Assembly: GCA_023429825.1 (NCBI GenBank)
Contig: JAEZDC010000031.1
Location: forward strand, 1 to 49,244
Reading direction: 5' to 3'
Origin: Bacteroidota bacterium
GTDB lineage: Bacteria; Bacteroidota; Bacteroidia; Chitinophagales; Chitinophagaceae
Length of the DNA stretch: 49,244 nt
The position numbers and the translations under genes were made by a program. Positions 15,947 to 23,304 of this stretch are shown one piece after another. The notes beneath the pieces were generated by a model that did not search any database, was not told the origin of the DNA, and saw only the letters and a program-made list of their open reading frames with translations. Numbering within the stretch: position 1 is the first letter of the stretch; each line of letters begins with the position of its first letter.

Positions 15947-16132
15947 ATGAAACTGGTAACCTTGAAATTTCCCTCCCTTCAGCTTATGGCTGAATGCATC
16001 TTTAAATTAAGTATAACGCATCCTGTTTTGGACTATGATAAGTACACTTTGACCGCTGAATTGAATGAAAAGCAGATAGATGATGCAATCGAGTGTGAGG
16101 CACAAGTTCTTGATGTTATCGGAATGAAGTAA
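15947..16132 (+). CDS. Small conserved-looking protein of unknown function (61 residues)
   Basis: The ATG gives MKLVTLKFPSLQLMAECIFK, followed by a beta-alpha-beta-like pattern ending D-A-I-E-C-E-A-Q-V-L-D-V. It resembles the short Bacteroidota proteins that start M-K-x-x-T-L-x-F-P-S. The function is unknown. A GTG 9 codons upstream is open but less likely. A terminator follows 46 bp after the stop. Confidence 0.6.
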   Translation: MKLVTLKFPSLQLMAECIFKLSITHPVLDYDKYTLTAELNEKQIDDAIECEAQVLDVIGMK

Positions 16133-16178
16133 ATTGAAGAAAAGCAGATTTACGTCATTAACTATATTATATCGAACA

Positions 16179-16200
16179 AAGCCACCTGGTGAGGTGGCTT
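16179..16200 (+). terminator. Rho-independent terminator
   Basis: AAGCCACCT and AGGTGGCTT form a perfect 9-bp stem around GGTG, followed by CTTGTTTC. It ends the 61-residue gene, and faces the PAS gene that ends at 16240 on the opposite strand. Confidence 0.8.
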
Positions 16201-16239
16201 CTTGTTTCAAGGTATATTAATACCTACGGCAGAACTTTA

Positions 16240-16644
16240 TTAATAATCAGATTCTCCATCGCGGAGTTCACGGGTTAATTTTGTGAACCCTAGCACGTTA
16301 TCATTTTCATCATGCAGAGCGGTGATCAAGATACTTCCCCAGAAGATAGAACCATCTTTTCTAACCCTTCTTCCTACATGCTTAGCCCTCCCTTCTTTTT
16401 TTGCAAGTTCAAGAAGCTTTTCCGGTAGACCTTCCTGCCTATCCCTCGGCATATAGAAGATGCGGAAATTTTGACCAACTATCTCCTCTTGCTTATATCC
16501 TTTTATCTTTTCTACGCCTTTATTCCAGGATAAAATGGTTCCGTCCGTATCGAGCAAAATGATTGCATAATCCTGAATTTCATCAACCATCCTGCTATGC
16601 AGTTCTTCCAGCTTCCGTTTTTTGTCCAGTGAATCCAACACCAT
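16240..16644 (-). CDS. Stand-alone PAS-domain protein
   Basis: The 134-residue protein is a single PAS/PAC unit: a short helical N-cap (residues 1-22), then D-Y-A-I-I-L-L-D-T-D-G-T-I-L-S-W-N, G-Y-K-Q-E-E-I-V-G-Q-N-F, and the PAC part R-K-D-G-S-I-F-W-G-S-I and N-V-L-G-F-T-K-L-T-R-E-L-R-D. This is the typical sensor module of histidine kinases, here with no kinase or other output attached. It may act as a protein-interaction sensor, or be the remnant of a kinase gene. Nothing downstream in the frame looks like a lost kinase domain. The ligand is unknown. Confidence 0.88.
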   Translation of the reverse strand: MVLDSLDKKRKLEELHSRMVDEIQDYAIILLDTDGTILSWNKGVEKIKGYKQEEIVGQNFRIFYMPRDRQEGLPEKLLELAKKEGRAKHVGRRVRKDGSIFWGSILITALHDENDNVLGFTKLTRELRDGESDY

Positions 16645-16777
16645 TCAGTTAAATTTTCATCTAATCACACAAATACAGTTCCACACAAGGTGCAAAAATG
16701 GGTGTATCAAACGGTGTTTCACATTAAAATTATTGCCCGGCCGTTGCTTTGCAAGTCAACGGGTATAAAATGCACCA

Positions 16778-16802
16778 CGGGGCCCGCTTTTGACAGGCCC
16801 CG
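16778..16802. terminator. GC-rich hairpin downstream of arsM
   Basis: CGGGGCC and GGCCCCG form a 7-bp GC stem with an 11-nt loop, 47 bp after the arsM stop on the - strand. The T-run is poor, so it is a probable rather than certain terminator. Confidence 0.5.
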
Positions 16803-16848
16803 CGGGTATAACAAATGTTCTTTGTAATTCGAATGCTTTGTTATCATA

Positions 16849-17697
16849 TCAGTTGCAGCACTCCGGTCCACAGCATGCTTTCTTTTCTTCCGCAGGCTTT
16901 TCTGCATACACAGTGATGCTCCTGATGCCTGTTCCTGATCGTTTGAATGCTGCGAGTTGTTCGCCAGAAAGGTATTGCTTCAATATATCATCAGGCACAA
17001 TGATGGGCTTGTCTTTCTGAATGGTAATGTTGGTAAACCCATTCGCTTTGATCAGCTCCAGGTACACATCTTTCTGAATAGCACCTGCTACACAGCCTGC
17101 ATACATTTCAGCAGCTTCTTTGATCTGCATTGGGAGTTCTTCTTCTAATACAATGTCGGAGATAGAGAAATGACCGCCAGGTTTCAACACCCGGTAGATC
17201 TCTTTTATTACGCCATCTTTATTCGGAACAAGATTCAGCACGCAATTGCTGACGATCACATCGGCGGTATTGGCTGTCACGGGCATTTTTTCAATATCAC
17301 CCTGCCTGAACTCTACGTTATTGAAACCACGTACTTCTGCATTGTGCCTGGCTTTTTCGATCATAGCAGGTGTGAAGTCTATGCCGATCACTTTTCCCTG
17401 TTCGCCTGTTTCGTGTCTTGCTACAAAAGCATCGTTACCGGCGCCGCTACCCAGGTCGATCACCACATCGCCTTTTTTGATCTTAGCGAATTGAGTAGGC
17501 AGTCCGCAACCCAACCCGAGGTCAGCATCAGGGTTATAGCCTTCCAGTTGCGTGTAGTCGTCGGCCATGATGTTGTACACTTCAGTACTGCAGCCGCCTG
17601 CGCCGCAGCAGGAAGATGCATTGGTTTCTTTGTCCTGTAAAGCGATCTCACTGTATTTCTGTCTTACGAGTTCCTTTACGTTGTCTTGTGTTTGCAT
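16849..17697 (-). CDS. arsM: Arsenite S-adenosylmethionine methyltransferase
   Basis: The 282-residue cytosolic enzyme transfers methyl groups from SAM to arsenite. The SAM-binding motif is V-I-D-L-G-S-G-A-G-N-D-A (79-90), with D-F-T-P-A-M following. Three Cys that match the arsenic-binding set are C64 (G-L-G-C-G-L-P), C152 (V-S-N-C-V-L-N-L) and C202 (Y-A-G-C-V-A-G-A); the C152-C202 spacing of 50 is that of characterised ArsM. Extra Cys pairs flank the enzyme: C30/C31/C36 near the N-terminus and C-C-G-P-E-C-C at the C-terminus. It lies 56 bp downstream of arsR, with its own copy of the ATCG-N-AATATT-N-CGAT operator in between. No arsenite pump or arsenate reductase is encoded nearby. Confidence 0.95.
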   Translation of the reverse strand: MQTQDNVKELVRQKYSEIALQDKETNASSCCGAGGCSTEVYNIMADDYTQLEGYNPDADLGLGCGLPTQFAKIKKGDVVIDLGSGAGNDAFVARHETGEQGKVIGIDFTPAMIEKARHNAEVRGFNNVEFRQGDIEKMPVTANTADVIVSNCVLNLVPNKDGVIKEIYRVLKPGGHFSISDIVLEEELPMQIKEAAEMYAGCVAGAIQKDVYLELIKANGFTNITIQKDKPIIVPDDILKQYLSGEQLAAFKRSGTGIRSITVYAEKPAEEKKACCGPECCN

Positions 17698-17715
17698 TGC
17701 TTTGTATTTTTAGTT

Positions 17716-17731
17716 ATCGAAATATTGCGAT
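17716..17731. promoter_or_regulatory. Operator-like dyad before arsM (ATCGAAATATTGCGAT)
   Basis: It is the same ATCG-N-AATATT-N-CGAT dyad as that before arsR. It is 18 bp from the arsM start and 22 bp after the arsR stop. ArsR probably represses both promoters through it. Confidence 0.7.
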
Positions 17732-17753
17732 GATTAAGTTCAAAAAAAAGGGA

Positions 17754-18083
17754 TCAGCAACAATTGCTGTCACCTTTGTAACTATCGAACAGTTGATTGA
17801 TACCGGCCTGCGCTGCTTTCCATTCTTTAGCATCGATACAGTAGCACACTTTCGCTCCTTCTATTTCACCTTTGATCAATCCCGCTTCTTTCAGTTCTTT
17901 CAGGTGTTGCGATACAGTGCTTTGAGAAAGGGGTAGTTCATCTACTATATCACCGCACTGGCAGGTAGATTTTGTTGACAAAAGTTTAAGGATAGCTACC
18001 CTGGCAGGGTGTGCCAACGCTTTTGCATATTTAGCTAACCTGTTCTCCTTAGTACTGAATTCGTATGATTTAGTTGCGCCCAT
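17754..18083 (-). CDS. arsR: ArsR/SmtB-family metalloregulatory repressor
   Basis: The 109-residue repressor has a winged helix-turn-helix (about 18-88), with recognition helix S-Q-S-T-V-S-Q-H-L-K-E-L. Metal-sensing Cys candidates are C41 and C43 (S-T-C-Q-C-G-D, at the position of the E-L-C-V-C-D-L box), C80 and C82, and a C-terminal N-C-C. It should release DNA on binding arsenite (or another thiophilic metal) and let arsR and arsM be expressed. The start MGATKSYEF is the first ATG, 7 bp from the operator, as expected for autoregulation. Confidence 0.93.
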   Translation of the reverse strand: MGATKSYEFSTKENRLAKYAKALAHPARVAILKLLSTKSTCQCGDIVDELPLSQSTVSQHLKELKEAGLIKGEIEGAKVCYCIDAKEWKAAQAGINQLFDSYKGDSNCC

Positions 18084-18090
18084 AATTTAT

Positions 18091-18106
18091 ATCGCAATAT
18101 TACGAT
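18091..18106. promoter_or_regulatory. Operator-like dyad before arsR (ATCGCAATATTACGAT)
   Basis: This 16-bp near-perfect dyad has the form ATCG-N-AATATT-N-CGAT and sits immediately before the arsR start. It recurs before arsM, so it is the likely ArsR operator. Confidence 0.75.
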
Positions 18107-18686
18107 AACTTTTCATCTCACCAAAAATTTTTTTAAATAAAATGATGGGTCGAGCAAAAAACTTCGAGCAGTATATTAAAATGAACGATCAGACGCGGTT
18201 GGGAAACCGATTATAATAGACGTTAGCCGTCTCCTCATCTATTCAATTGAGTCCCGCGACGGTTTCTACTGGCATTGTATGGCGGTGCACGAGGTCTGAA
18301 GTATTTGCAAACGCCTTAACAGTGAATTCAAACGCATCTGCAGTGTATGCTAACGATACTGTTACCCATACAAAAGAAGAATACAGTCATTACAATCATT
18401 ATTACAGCAAATGCAAAACCTTCTTAAAATAATTCAATAGTGTATAAAGAAATCGCACAAGCATCTCCATAGTATGACAATGATGCCTGTAATGAATACA
18501 AGCTGCCTGCAGCAGATGCAAACGGTGCTGCAGCGTTTGCAAAGCCCGCTGCTGTAATCGCATGAAAGTATAGCATGTTATAACGACAAAACTTTAATGC
18601 GAACGATGTTGCTGTCGTACAATATGCTGAAAAAAGACATCGTTAGATACATCACAATATTTATAAACCCTTTAAAAGGAGTTCTT
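18107..18686. other. Intergenic region with small hairpins and repeated GCAAACG words; no supported gene
   Basis: Two tight hairpins, CGGTT-GGGA-AACCG (18196-18209) and AGACG-TTAGC-CGTCT (18218-18232), lie close together. From about 18300 to 18560 the sequence reuses related words (GCAAACGC, CAAACGCATCTGCAG, GCAGATGCAAACGG and the inverse CGTTTGCAAAG), which suggests a decayed repeat or an eroded gene. The open + frame 18247-18432 has poor protein character and is not called. Confidence 0.3.
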
Positions 18687-19448
18687 ATGAAGTCAATACA
18701 TGAGATTCGCCTCAGAATGGCGAAAGCAGTTCAGCTACTGTTCTTACAGAACAAAGTTAAAGTGGCTGCTCTACCTAAACTGGCCGCTGCTTCTGCGAAG
18801 CTGGATGGCATGTTGGTGAAAATTGGAGAGCAGATACAGGAGCAGCAAGAACAGACCGATGCTGCGAAACAAAAACGTAAAGCCACCTTAGCGGTGATCA
18901 CCGTAGCCCTGAAAGTGATCGCTGCCGCGAAAGCGTTCGCAATGGACCAAAGGCCGGAGCTGCTGGCTATCTTCAATTATTCTAAAAGTAAACTGCTGCG
19001 TTTACCCGACACTATTCGGCCAAGCATCCTAAAACTGATCCACAAGAATGCTACTGTGATCGTAGCGGATCTACCGGATTATGGTGCAGACGCGGCAGAC
19101 CTGGCAGAACTCGATATGCTCATTAAAGCCTACGAGGCGCTTATTGGGAAGCCGAAGACAGACCAGGGAAAAAAAGCCAGTGCTACTGCGGGGCTGGACC
19201 ACTCTTTTGTCAATTTTATGGTGTTGATGAAACAGGTGGACAACCTGCTGGAGACGGTGAAGAAGACCGACCAGGATTTTTATGTGAGCTACAGATCTGT
19301 AAGGAAAGTAGGTTACCCGAAAAGCAATGGAAAAAATGGTGATGATAAAGCGCAGAATAATTTAAAGGGAGAGAATGATGATAACAAAAGAGAAAAGGAT
19401 GATAGGAATGAAAAAGAAGGAGGTGAACCTGAGGAGCCAAAGAAGTAA
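18687..19448 (+). CDS. Cytosolic helical protein of unknown function with charged tail
   Basis: The start is set by a strong Shine-Dalgarno (AAAGGAG, 18674-18680), unusual in this group and well spaced from the ATG; an upstream ATG at 18597 is therefore rejected. The 253 residues are mostly helical and Ala/Lys/Leu-rich up to about residue 215 (a coiled stretch at G-E-Q-I-Q-E-Q-Q-E-Q-T-D-A). They end in a low-complexity acidic-basic tail (N-G-K-N-G-D-D-K, then D-D-N-K-R-E-K-D-D-R-N-E). No signal peptide or known motif is seen. Its general plan resembles the helical unknown at 45.1 kb, but homology is not shown. Confidence 0.75.
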   Translation: MKSIHEIRLRMAKAVQLLFLQNKVKVAALPKLAAASAKLDGMLVKIGEQIQEQQEQTDAAKQKRKATLAVITVALKVIAAAKAFAMDQRPELLAIFNYSKSKLLRLPDTIRPSILKLIHKNATVIVADLPDYGADAADLAELDMLIKAYEALIGKPKTDQGKKASATAGLDHSFVNFMVLMKQVDNLLETVKKTDQDFYVSYRSVRKVGYPKSNGKNGDDKAQNNLKGENDDNKREKDDRNEKEGGEPEEPKK

Positions 19449-19466
19449 TTGAAAAGAATAGGAGAG

Positions 19467-19494
19467 AGCCCTACTGATGAAGTGGGGCTTTTTT
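19467..19494 (+). terminator. Rho-independent terminator
   Basis: AGCCCTAC pairs with GTGGGGCT (one G-T pair) around TGATGAA, followed by TTTTTT. It lies 18 bp after the helical protein gene. The rest of the gap up to 19700 shows nothing else. Confidence 0.8.
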
Positions 19495-19708
19495 GTATAA
19501 GGAAAATTTTGAGAGAAAAAGAGATATAAATGCGGTAGTTAAACCTCTATATTGTTTAAGTTAGATGCGCCTTAAAAAGTATTAATTTATTTATTTATGT
19601 TTTTGGCAACTTGATAAAAGCAACTTTAGTAAGTGAAGAGCGCAACGAATAATTTCAAATGTTAAAAACGGTGTAAGCTGATAACCCCTATTCTTTTCTA
19701 AATAAAAA

Positions 19709-19731
19709 CGGCGAAGTTGAAAACTTCGCCG
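19709..19731 (-). terminator. Rho-independent terminator
   Basis: CGGCGAAGTT and AACTTCGCCG form a 10-bp stem with a tight GAA loop. Read on the - strand it is followed by TTTTTATTT. It ends the esterase-TPR gene. Confidence 0.85.
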
Positions 19732-19754
19732 AATAGAAATTCTTATTAATCTAC

Positions 19755-20966
19755 CTACAACAGTTTATTCAATTTACTTCTTGTTGCAGCATTCTCCTGT
19801 ATAGATAAAGCCTTCGTGTATTCTTCAATAGCTTTGGTTTTGTTTCCTGCTTCAACATAAAAGTCGCCGAATGAATCGTGCACGTTAAAGCTTTGCGGGT
19901 AATTCTCTGCATTCATTTTAAAAAATCCTTCGGCCTTCTTAAACTGTTTTCTTTTCAGGAACCTGTAGCCCCAGGTGTTGATCTCGTTTTCGGGTGGCTT
20001 TACTTCATAGCCGTATATCTTAGATATGTGTTGATAGCGGTTCCTGATCTTCTGCGCAAAATTCACCGTTGAATCCAATACATCTTTATTGTCGAGGTGC
20101 AGTTGAAAGCCATCGAATATAAATCGCAATCCATCATATACGGTGATGAGCGTTGAAGAGTTATGCGTGTCATTCGGATAATACTTACTTGCGTATCGTG
20201 GCCCCTTTTTCTGTTTGCTTATAAACTTGTCTAATTCAAAAGCCGCACGAATGCCACGGGTTAGCACTGCCGTGTCTTTGAGCACTTTTTTCAGATCGTC
20301 ATCCTGGTCCATCGTATTAGCAATGCCCATGTACAATGCAGTGCCTTTGAGATCTTTTTCTGCGAGTATTTTTTTGCTTGTCTCCAGGTAGCGCAGGTTA
20401 TCCCACCACATACTCGGATCGATGCATATATACGCATTGAACATTTTAGTACGATTCAGCAATGCATGCATAGCGGTGAGTCCGCCGAAGGAATGCCCGA
20501 TCAATAGTTTATACGGTTGTGTAGGATACTTTGAATCAATATAAGGCACCAGTTCTTTTTCCATGAACGTAAGAAAATCATCTGCTCCGCCTGTTGCCCT
20601 GAAAGACAAGGACGAATATTCTACAAATGCATCGTCGGTATGTTTTGTTGGTGTGAGATCTCTTTCACGGATAGTGTTCAAAACACCCACCACGATCATC
20701 TCGGGTAAAACATCTGTAGCACTCAGTTGCTGGATCATTCCCACTGTTGACACAAAAAAGCGGTTGCCATCCAACAGGTATACGACAGGGTATTTTTGTG
20801 CTGACTTGCCAGCACCTGCGGGTAAGTGCACCCATATCTTACGTGTCTCGTTCAATGTCTTTGACTGAAGGGAATCGATGGTTCCCACTGTTATCTTATT
20901 GTCAGTTTGTGCAAAAGCTGTGATGGCTAATTGCAACGCGAGGATCATGGTAATAGCTTTTTTCAT
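19755..20966 (-). CDS. Secreted esterase-family (PF00756-like) hydrolase with C-terminal TPR
   Basis: The ATG at 20966 gives 403 residues with a clean signal peptide (MKKAITMILALQLAITAFAQ); the ATG 14 codons upstream would bury it. Residues about 30-290 form an alpha/beta hydrolase of the Fes/IroE/antigen-85-like esterase group: Y-P-V-V-Y-L-L-D-G, nucleophile S159 in I-G-H-S-F-G-G-L, and a late N-D-T-H-N-S that may supply the catalytic His. Residues about 320-400 are TPR-like (F-F-K-M-N-A-E-N-Y-P-Q-S-F and A-I-E-E-Y-T-K-A-L). The substrate is unknown. The gene is divergent from a LytS/LytTR pair, with a 21-bp-period direct repeat in the shared region. Confidence 0.88.
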   Translation of the reverse strand: MKKAITMILALQLAITAFAQTDNKITVGTIDSLQSKTLNETRKIWVHLPAGAGKSAQKYPVVYLLDGNRFFVSTVGMIQQLSATDVLPEMIVVGVLNTIRERDLTPTKHTDDAFVEYSSLSFRATGGADDFLTFMEKELVPYIDSKYPTQPYKLLIGHSFGGLTAMHALLNRTKMFNAYICIDPSMWWDNLRYLETSKKILAEKDLKGTALYMGIANTMDQDDDLKKVLKDTAVLTRGIRAAFELDKFISKQKKGPRYASKYYPNDTHNSSTLITVYDGLRFIFDGFQLHLDNKDVLDSTVNFAQKIRNRYQHISKIYGYEVKPPENEINTWGYRFLKRKQFKKAEGFFKMNAENYPQSFNVHDSFGDFYVEAGNKTKAIEEYTKALSIQENAATRSKLNKLL

Positions 20967-21086
20967 TGATTGTTCTTTTATTGAATCCGGTACAAAGCAA
21001 TCGTTCATGGATCGAACTGCGAAAGCCGATATACCGGTTCAGGCAACTAATCGACGAATCATTGCATCGGAACCGCAAATGAGCCG

Positions 21087-21117
21087 GCAGATCGAATAGG
21101 GGATCTCGCAGATCGAA
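21087..21117. promoter_or_regulatory. GCAGATCGAA direct repeat, 21-bp period (candidate LytTR site)
   Basis: GCAGATCGAA occurs at 21087 and exactly 21 bp later at 21108, in the divergent region between the esterase and LytS-like genes. The period fits LytTR dimer sites, but the core sequence differs from the usual GTTNRT. Confidence 0.4.
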
Positions 21118-21174
21118 ACGAGCCAGGTGTAGAGAACTGCGCTGAAGAACAACGGGAAAAAATACATTTGCTGT

Positions 21175-22176
21175 ATGGAGCGCATCAGGAAAGTCTTTAC
21201 AAGAATTCATATGGTTTTGTGGGTATTGCTCAGCCTGCTCACTCCGTTACAACTCAGCCAGGATATTCCGCAGTGGAAAACGCTGACCATTGCATTCGTG
21301 GCTACTGCATTGTACAGTTTCTATGGCCATATATATATACTTAACCATCATGTAAAGAAGAAGGCATACCTGCTGCGCCTGGCCTTTATTTTCCTAACAG
21401 CACCACTGCTATATGTGTTGTTACATTATAAGAAGATGAATAACTGGGATGTGTTCAGTGAGCATTATTTCATATCGCAGTTTTCGACAGTACTCATCTT
21501 TCTTTTTCTTGGATGGCTTGCATGGGTGACAGAAAACCTGGTGATCAATACTTTTAAAAAGGAACAGCTGGAGAAACAGGCGGCAGAAGCAGAGCTGCAT
21601 TATTTGAAATCGCAGATCAACCCACATTTTCTTTTCAATACGTTGAACAATATTCATACACTGGTATACAAGCAAGCTGAAACAGCGCCGGATGCGGTGA
21701 TGCAACTGGCGTCACTGATGCGGTATATGATCTATGAATCCAATGCGCCTACAGTGCCGTTGGAAAAAGAGATCCAATACCTGCAAGACTATATCAGTCT
21801 ACAACAACTTCGTTACAAACAAACAGGGATCGTTCACGTGAAGACAGAAGGAGAAACAGGTGCGTTTCGCATCGCACCTTTGCTCTTCATACACCTCCTT
21901 GAAAATGCGTACAAGCACAGCCCTGCCCGGCTTGAACCCGGTGATCTGAAACTATGTATCGCGGTGAAAGATGATACACTTACCTTCAGTATGCAAAACC
22001 CCGTAGCCAAAACACCGGTACATACATTTGAAAAGGACGGAGGTATCGGCTTACCGAATGTGCAGAAAAGACTGGCGCTGCTGTATTCGAACCGGCATAC
22101 AATGGAGATACATAACACGGGAGAAACATTTACGGTGGTATTAAAGATACAAGGTCTTCAACCAGAGTCTGAATGA
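21175..22176 (+). CDS. LytS/YehU-type sensor histidine kinase
   Basis: The 333-residue membrane kinase has four hydrophobic helices (about 12-25, 37-55, 66-84 and 103-120). A coiled linker and the His_kinase domain follow, with H151 in L-K-S-Q-I-N-P-H-F-L-F-N-T-L-N-N. The N-box L-L-E-N-A-Y-K-H-S and G-box G-G-I-G-L-P-N-V-Q-K-R are present. It overlaps the regulator gene by 4 bp (ATGA), so translation is coupled. There is no periplasmic sensor domain, so the signal is probably membrane-borne or comes from a partner. It is the third LytS-like kinase in the window. Confidence 0.92.
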   Translation: MERIRKVFTRIHMVLWVLLSLLTPLQLSQDIPQWKTLTIAFVATALYSFYGHIYILNHHVKKKAYLLRLAFIFLTAPLLYVLLHYKKMNNWDVFSEHYFISQFSTVLIFLFLGWLAWVTENLVINTFKKEQLEKQAAEAELHYLKSQINPHFLFNTLNNIHTLVYKQAETAPDAVMQLASLMRYMIYESNAPTVPLEKEIQYLQDYISLQQLRYKQTGIVHVKTEGETGAFRIAPLLFIHLLENAYKHSPARLEPGDLKLCIAVKDDTLTFSMQNPVAKTPVHTFEKDGGIGLPNVQKRLALLYSNRHTMEIHNTGETFTVVLKIQGLQPESE

Positions 22177-22892
22177 AAGAAAAGCTAACCTGCTGCATCA
22201 TAGATGACGAACCATTGGCGCAGGAAATACTGGAAGAATACATTAAGAAGGTTCCATTCCTGGAACTGAAGGGCAGCTTTATGAGCGCTATGGAAGCTAC
22301 GGGGAGCCTAGAGAAAGAGAAGCCGGATATTTTATTTCTTGACATTAATATGCCGGAACTGGACGGGCTTAGTTTTATCCCGATGCTACATCCCAAGCCC
22401 AGCATCATTCTTACTACAGCATATGATAACTATGCACTGAAGGCATTCGAACTGGAAGTGAAAGACTACCTGGTGAAACCTTTTTCGTTTGAACGATTTT
22501 ACAAAAGCGTGCTGCGTTTATACCGTGAACAGGGGCCGGCACAGGAGAATGAAACTGCTCCCGCCATTAAAAACGAACATGAATATCTTTTTTTGAAGGT
22601 GGGGCATCGCATTCAAAAAGTGGCGACCGCTGATATACTGTTCGTGGAAGGTATGAAAGACTATATCCGTATTCATACTGCAACAGAGAAGATCATGACG
22701 CTTTTAAATTTTACACAGTTAGAAGAGCTGTTACCAGCGCAGCAATTCGCAAGGGTGCACCGGTCTTTCCTGGTGGCTATCGATAAAATAGAACACATAG
22801 AGAAGAATAAGATCCGCATTGGTGAGCATGTGATACCGATCAGTGAGAGTTATGCAGATGCGTTCTATAAAATGCTGAAAGGGTTTAAATAA
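22173..22892 (+). CDS. LytTR-family response regulator
   Basis: The 239 residues comprise a receiver (about 5-122) with D-D-E-P, phospho-acceptor D57 in F-L-D-I-N-M-P and L-V-K-P-F. A LytTR domain follows (about 138-238) with I-L-F-V-E-G-M-K-D-Y-I, H-R-S-F-L-V-A-I-D-K-I and V-I-P-I-S-E-S-Y. It is partner to the overlapping kinase. Similarity to the regulators at 5.3-6.0 and 8-8.7 kb suggests the three pairs arose by duplication, but each has a different candidate upstream repeat, so their targets probably differ. Confidence 0.94.
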   Translation: MKEKLTCCIIDDEPLAQEILEEYIKKVPFLELKGSFMSAMEATGSLEKEKPDILFLDINMPELDGLSFIPMLHPKPSIILTTAYDNYALKAFELEVKDYLVKPFSFERFYKSVLRLYREQGPAQENETAPAIKNEHEYLFLKVGHRIQKVATADILFVEGMKDYIRIHTATEKIMTLLNFTQLEELLPAQQFARVHRSFLVAIDKIEHIEKNKIRIGEHVIPISESYADAFYKMLKGFK

Positions 22893-22906
22893 AAACGGAT
22901 CGTTTG

Positions 22907-23152
22907 TTATTCCTTCTTCAACAGCAAGTCAATATCGTTCTCTTCTTCTTTGCGTTTCATTTTACGCTTTACGTTGTAAGCTAACAGAAAAAATACGGCA
23001 GAAAGGATGATGGGCAGATTGAATCCGATCATAAAAGGGATATTAGATGCAGGAAGCGTTTGCTTAGATGTAATAGAGCCGAAATACCCGAGTAACTGGA
23101 ACACGAGTAACAACCAGGCTAAGGCGAAATAGATGATCTTCCTTGTTTTCAT
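22907..23152 (-). CDS. Small membrane protein with two helices
   Basis: The 81 residues contain two hydrophobic helices (about 6-24 and 40-60), separated by a short polar loop, and end in a strongly charged tail (R-K-M-K-R-K-E-E-E-N-D-I-D). The family is unknown. It converges on the LytTR regulator gene with 14 bp between stops. The charged tail suggests a cytosolic C-terminus. Confidence 0.7.
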   Translation of the reverse strand: MKTRKIIYFALAWLLLVFQLLGYFGSITSKQTLPASNIPFMIGFNLPIILSAVFFLLAYNVKRKMKRKEEENDIDLLLKKE

Positions 23153-23304
23153 GATGGGTGTTGATTATCGTTGATAAGAATAAATATAACAGTTTTATTC
23201 TTCGTGGTATTTCTTTACTAGCTTAAAATGAGTGTCGGATTATTAATACAGGAGCAAAGATTCTTGGAAAGCCAAAGCTAATAAACAGTACGGAGCACAA
23301 CTAC

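Noticed and set aside
17170..17640. 156-residue + strand open frame inside arsM
   Set aside because: It is antisense to arsM, which has conserved SAM and arsenic-binding motifs.
18247..18432. 61-residue + strand open frame
   Set aside because: Composition is atypical, there is no start context, and it lies in the region of reused words after the arsR promoter.
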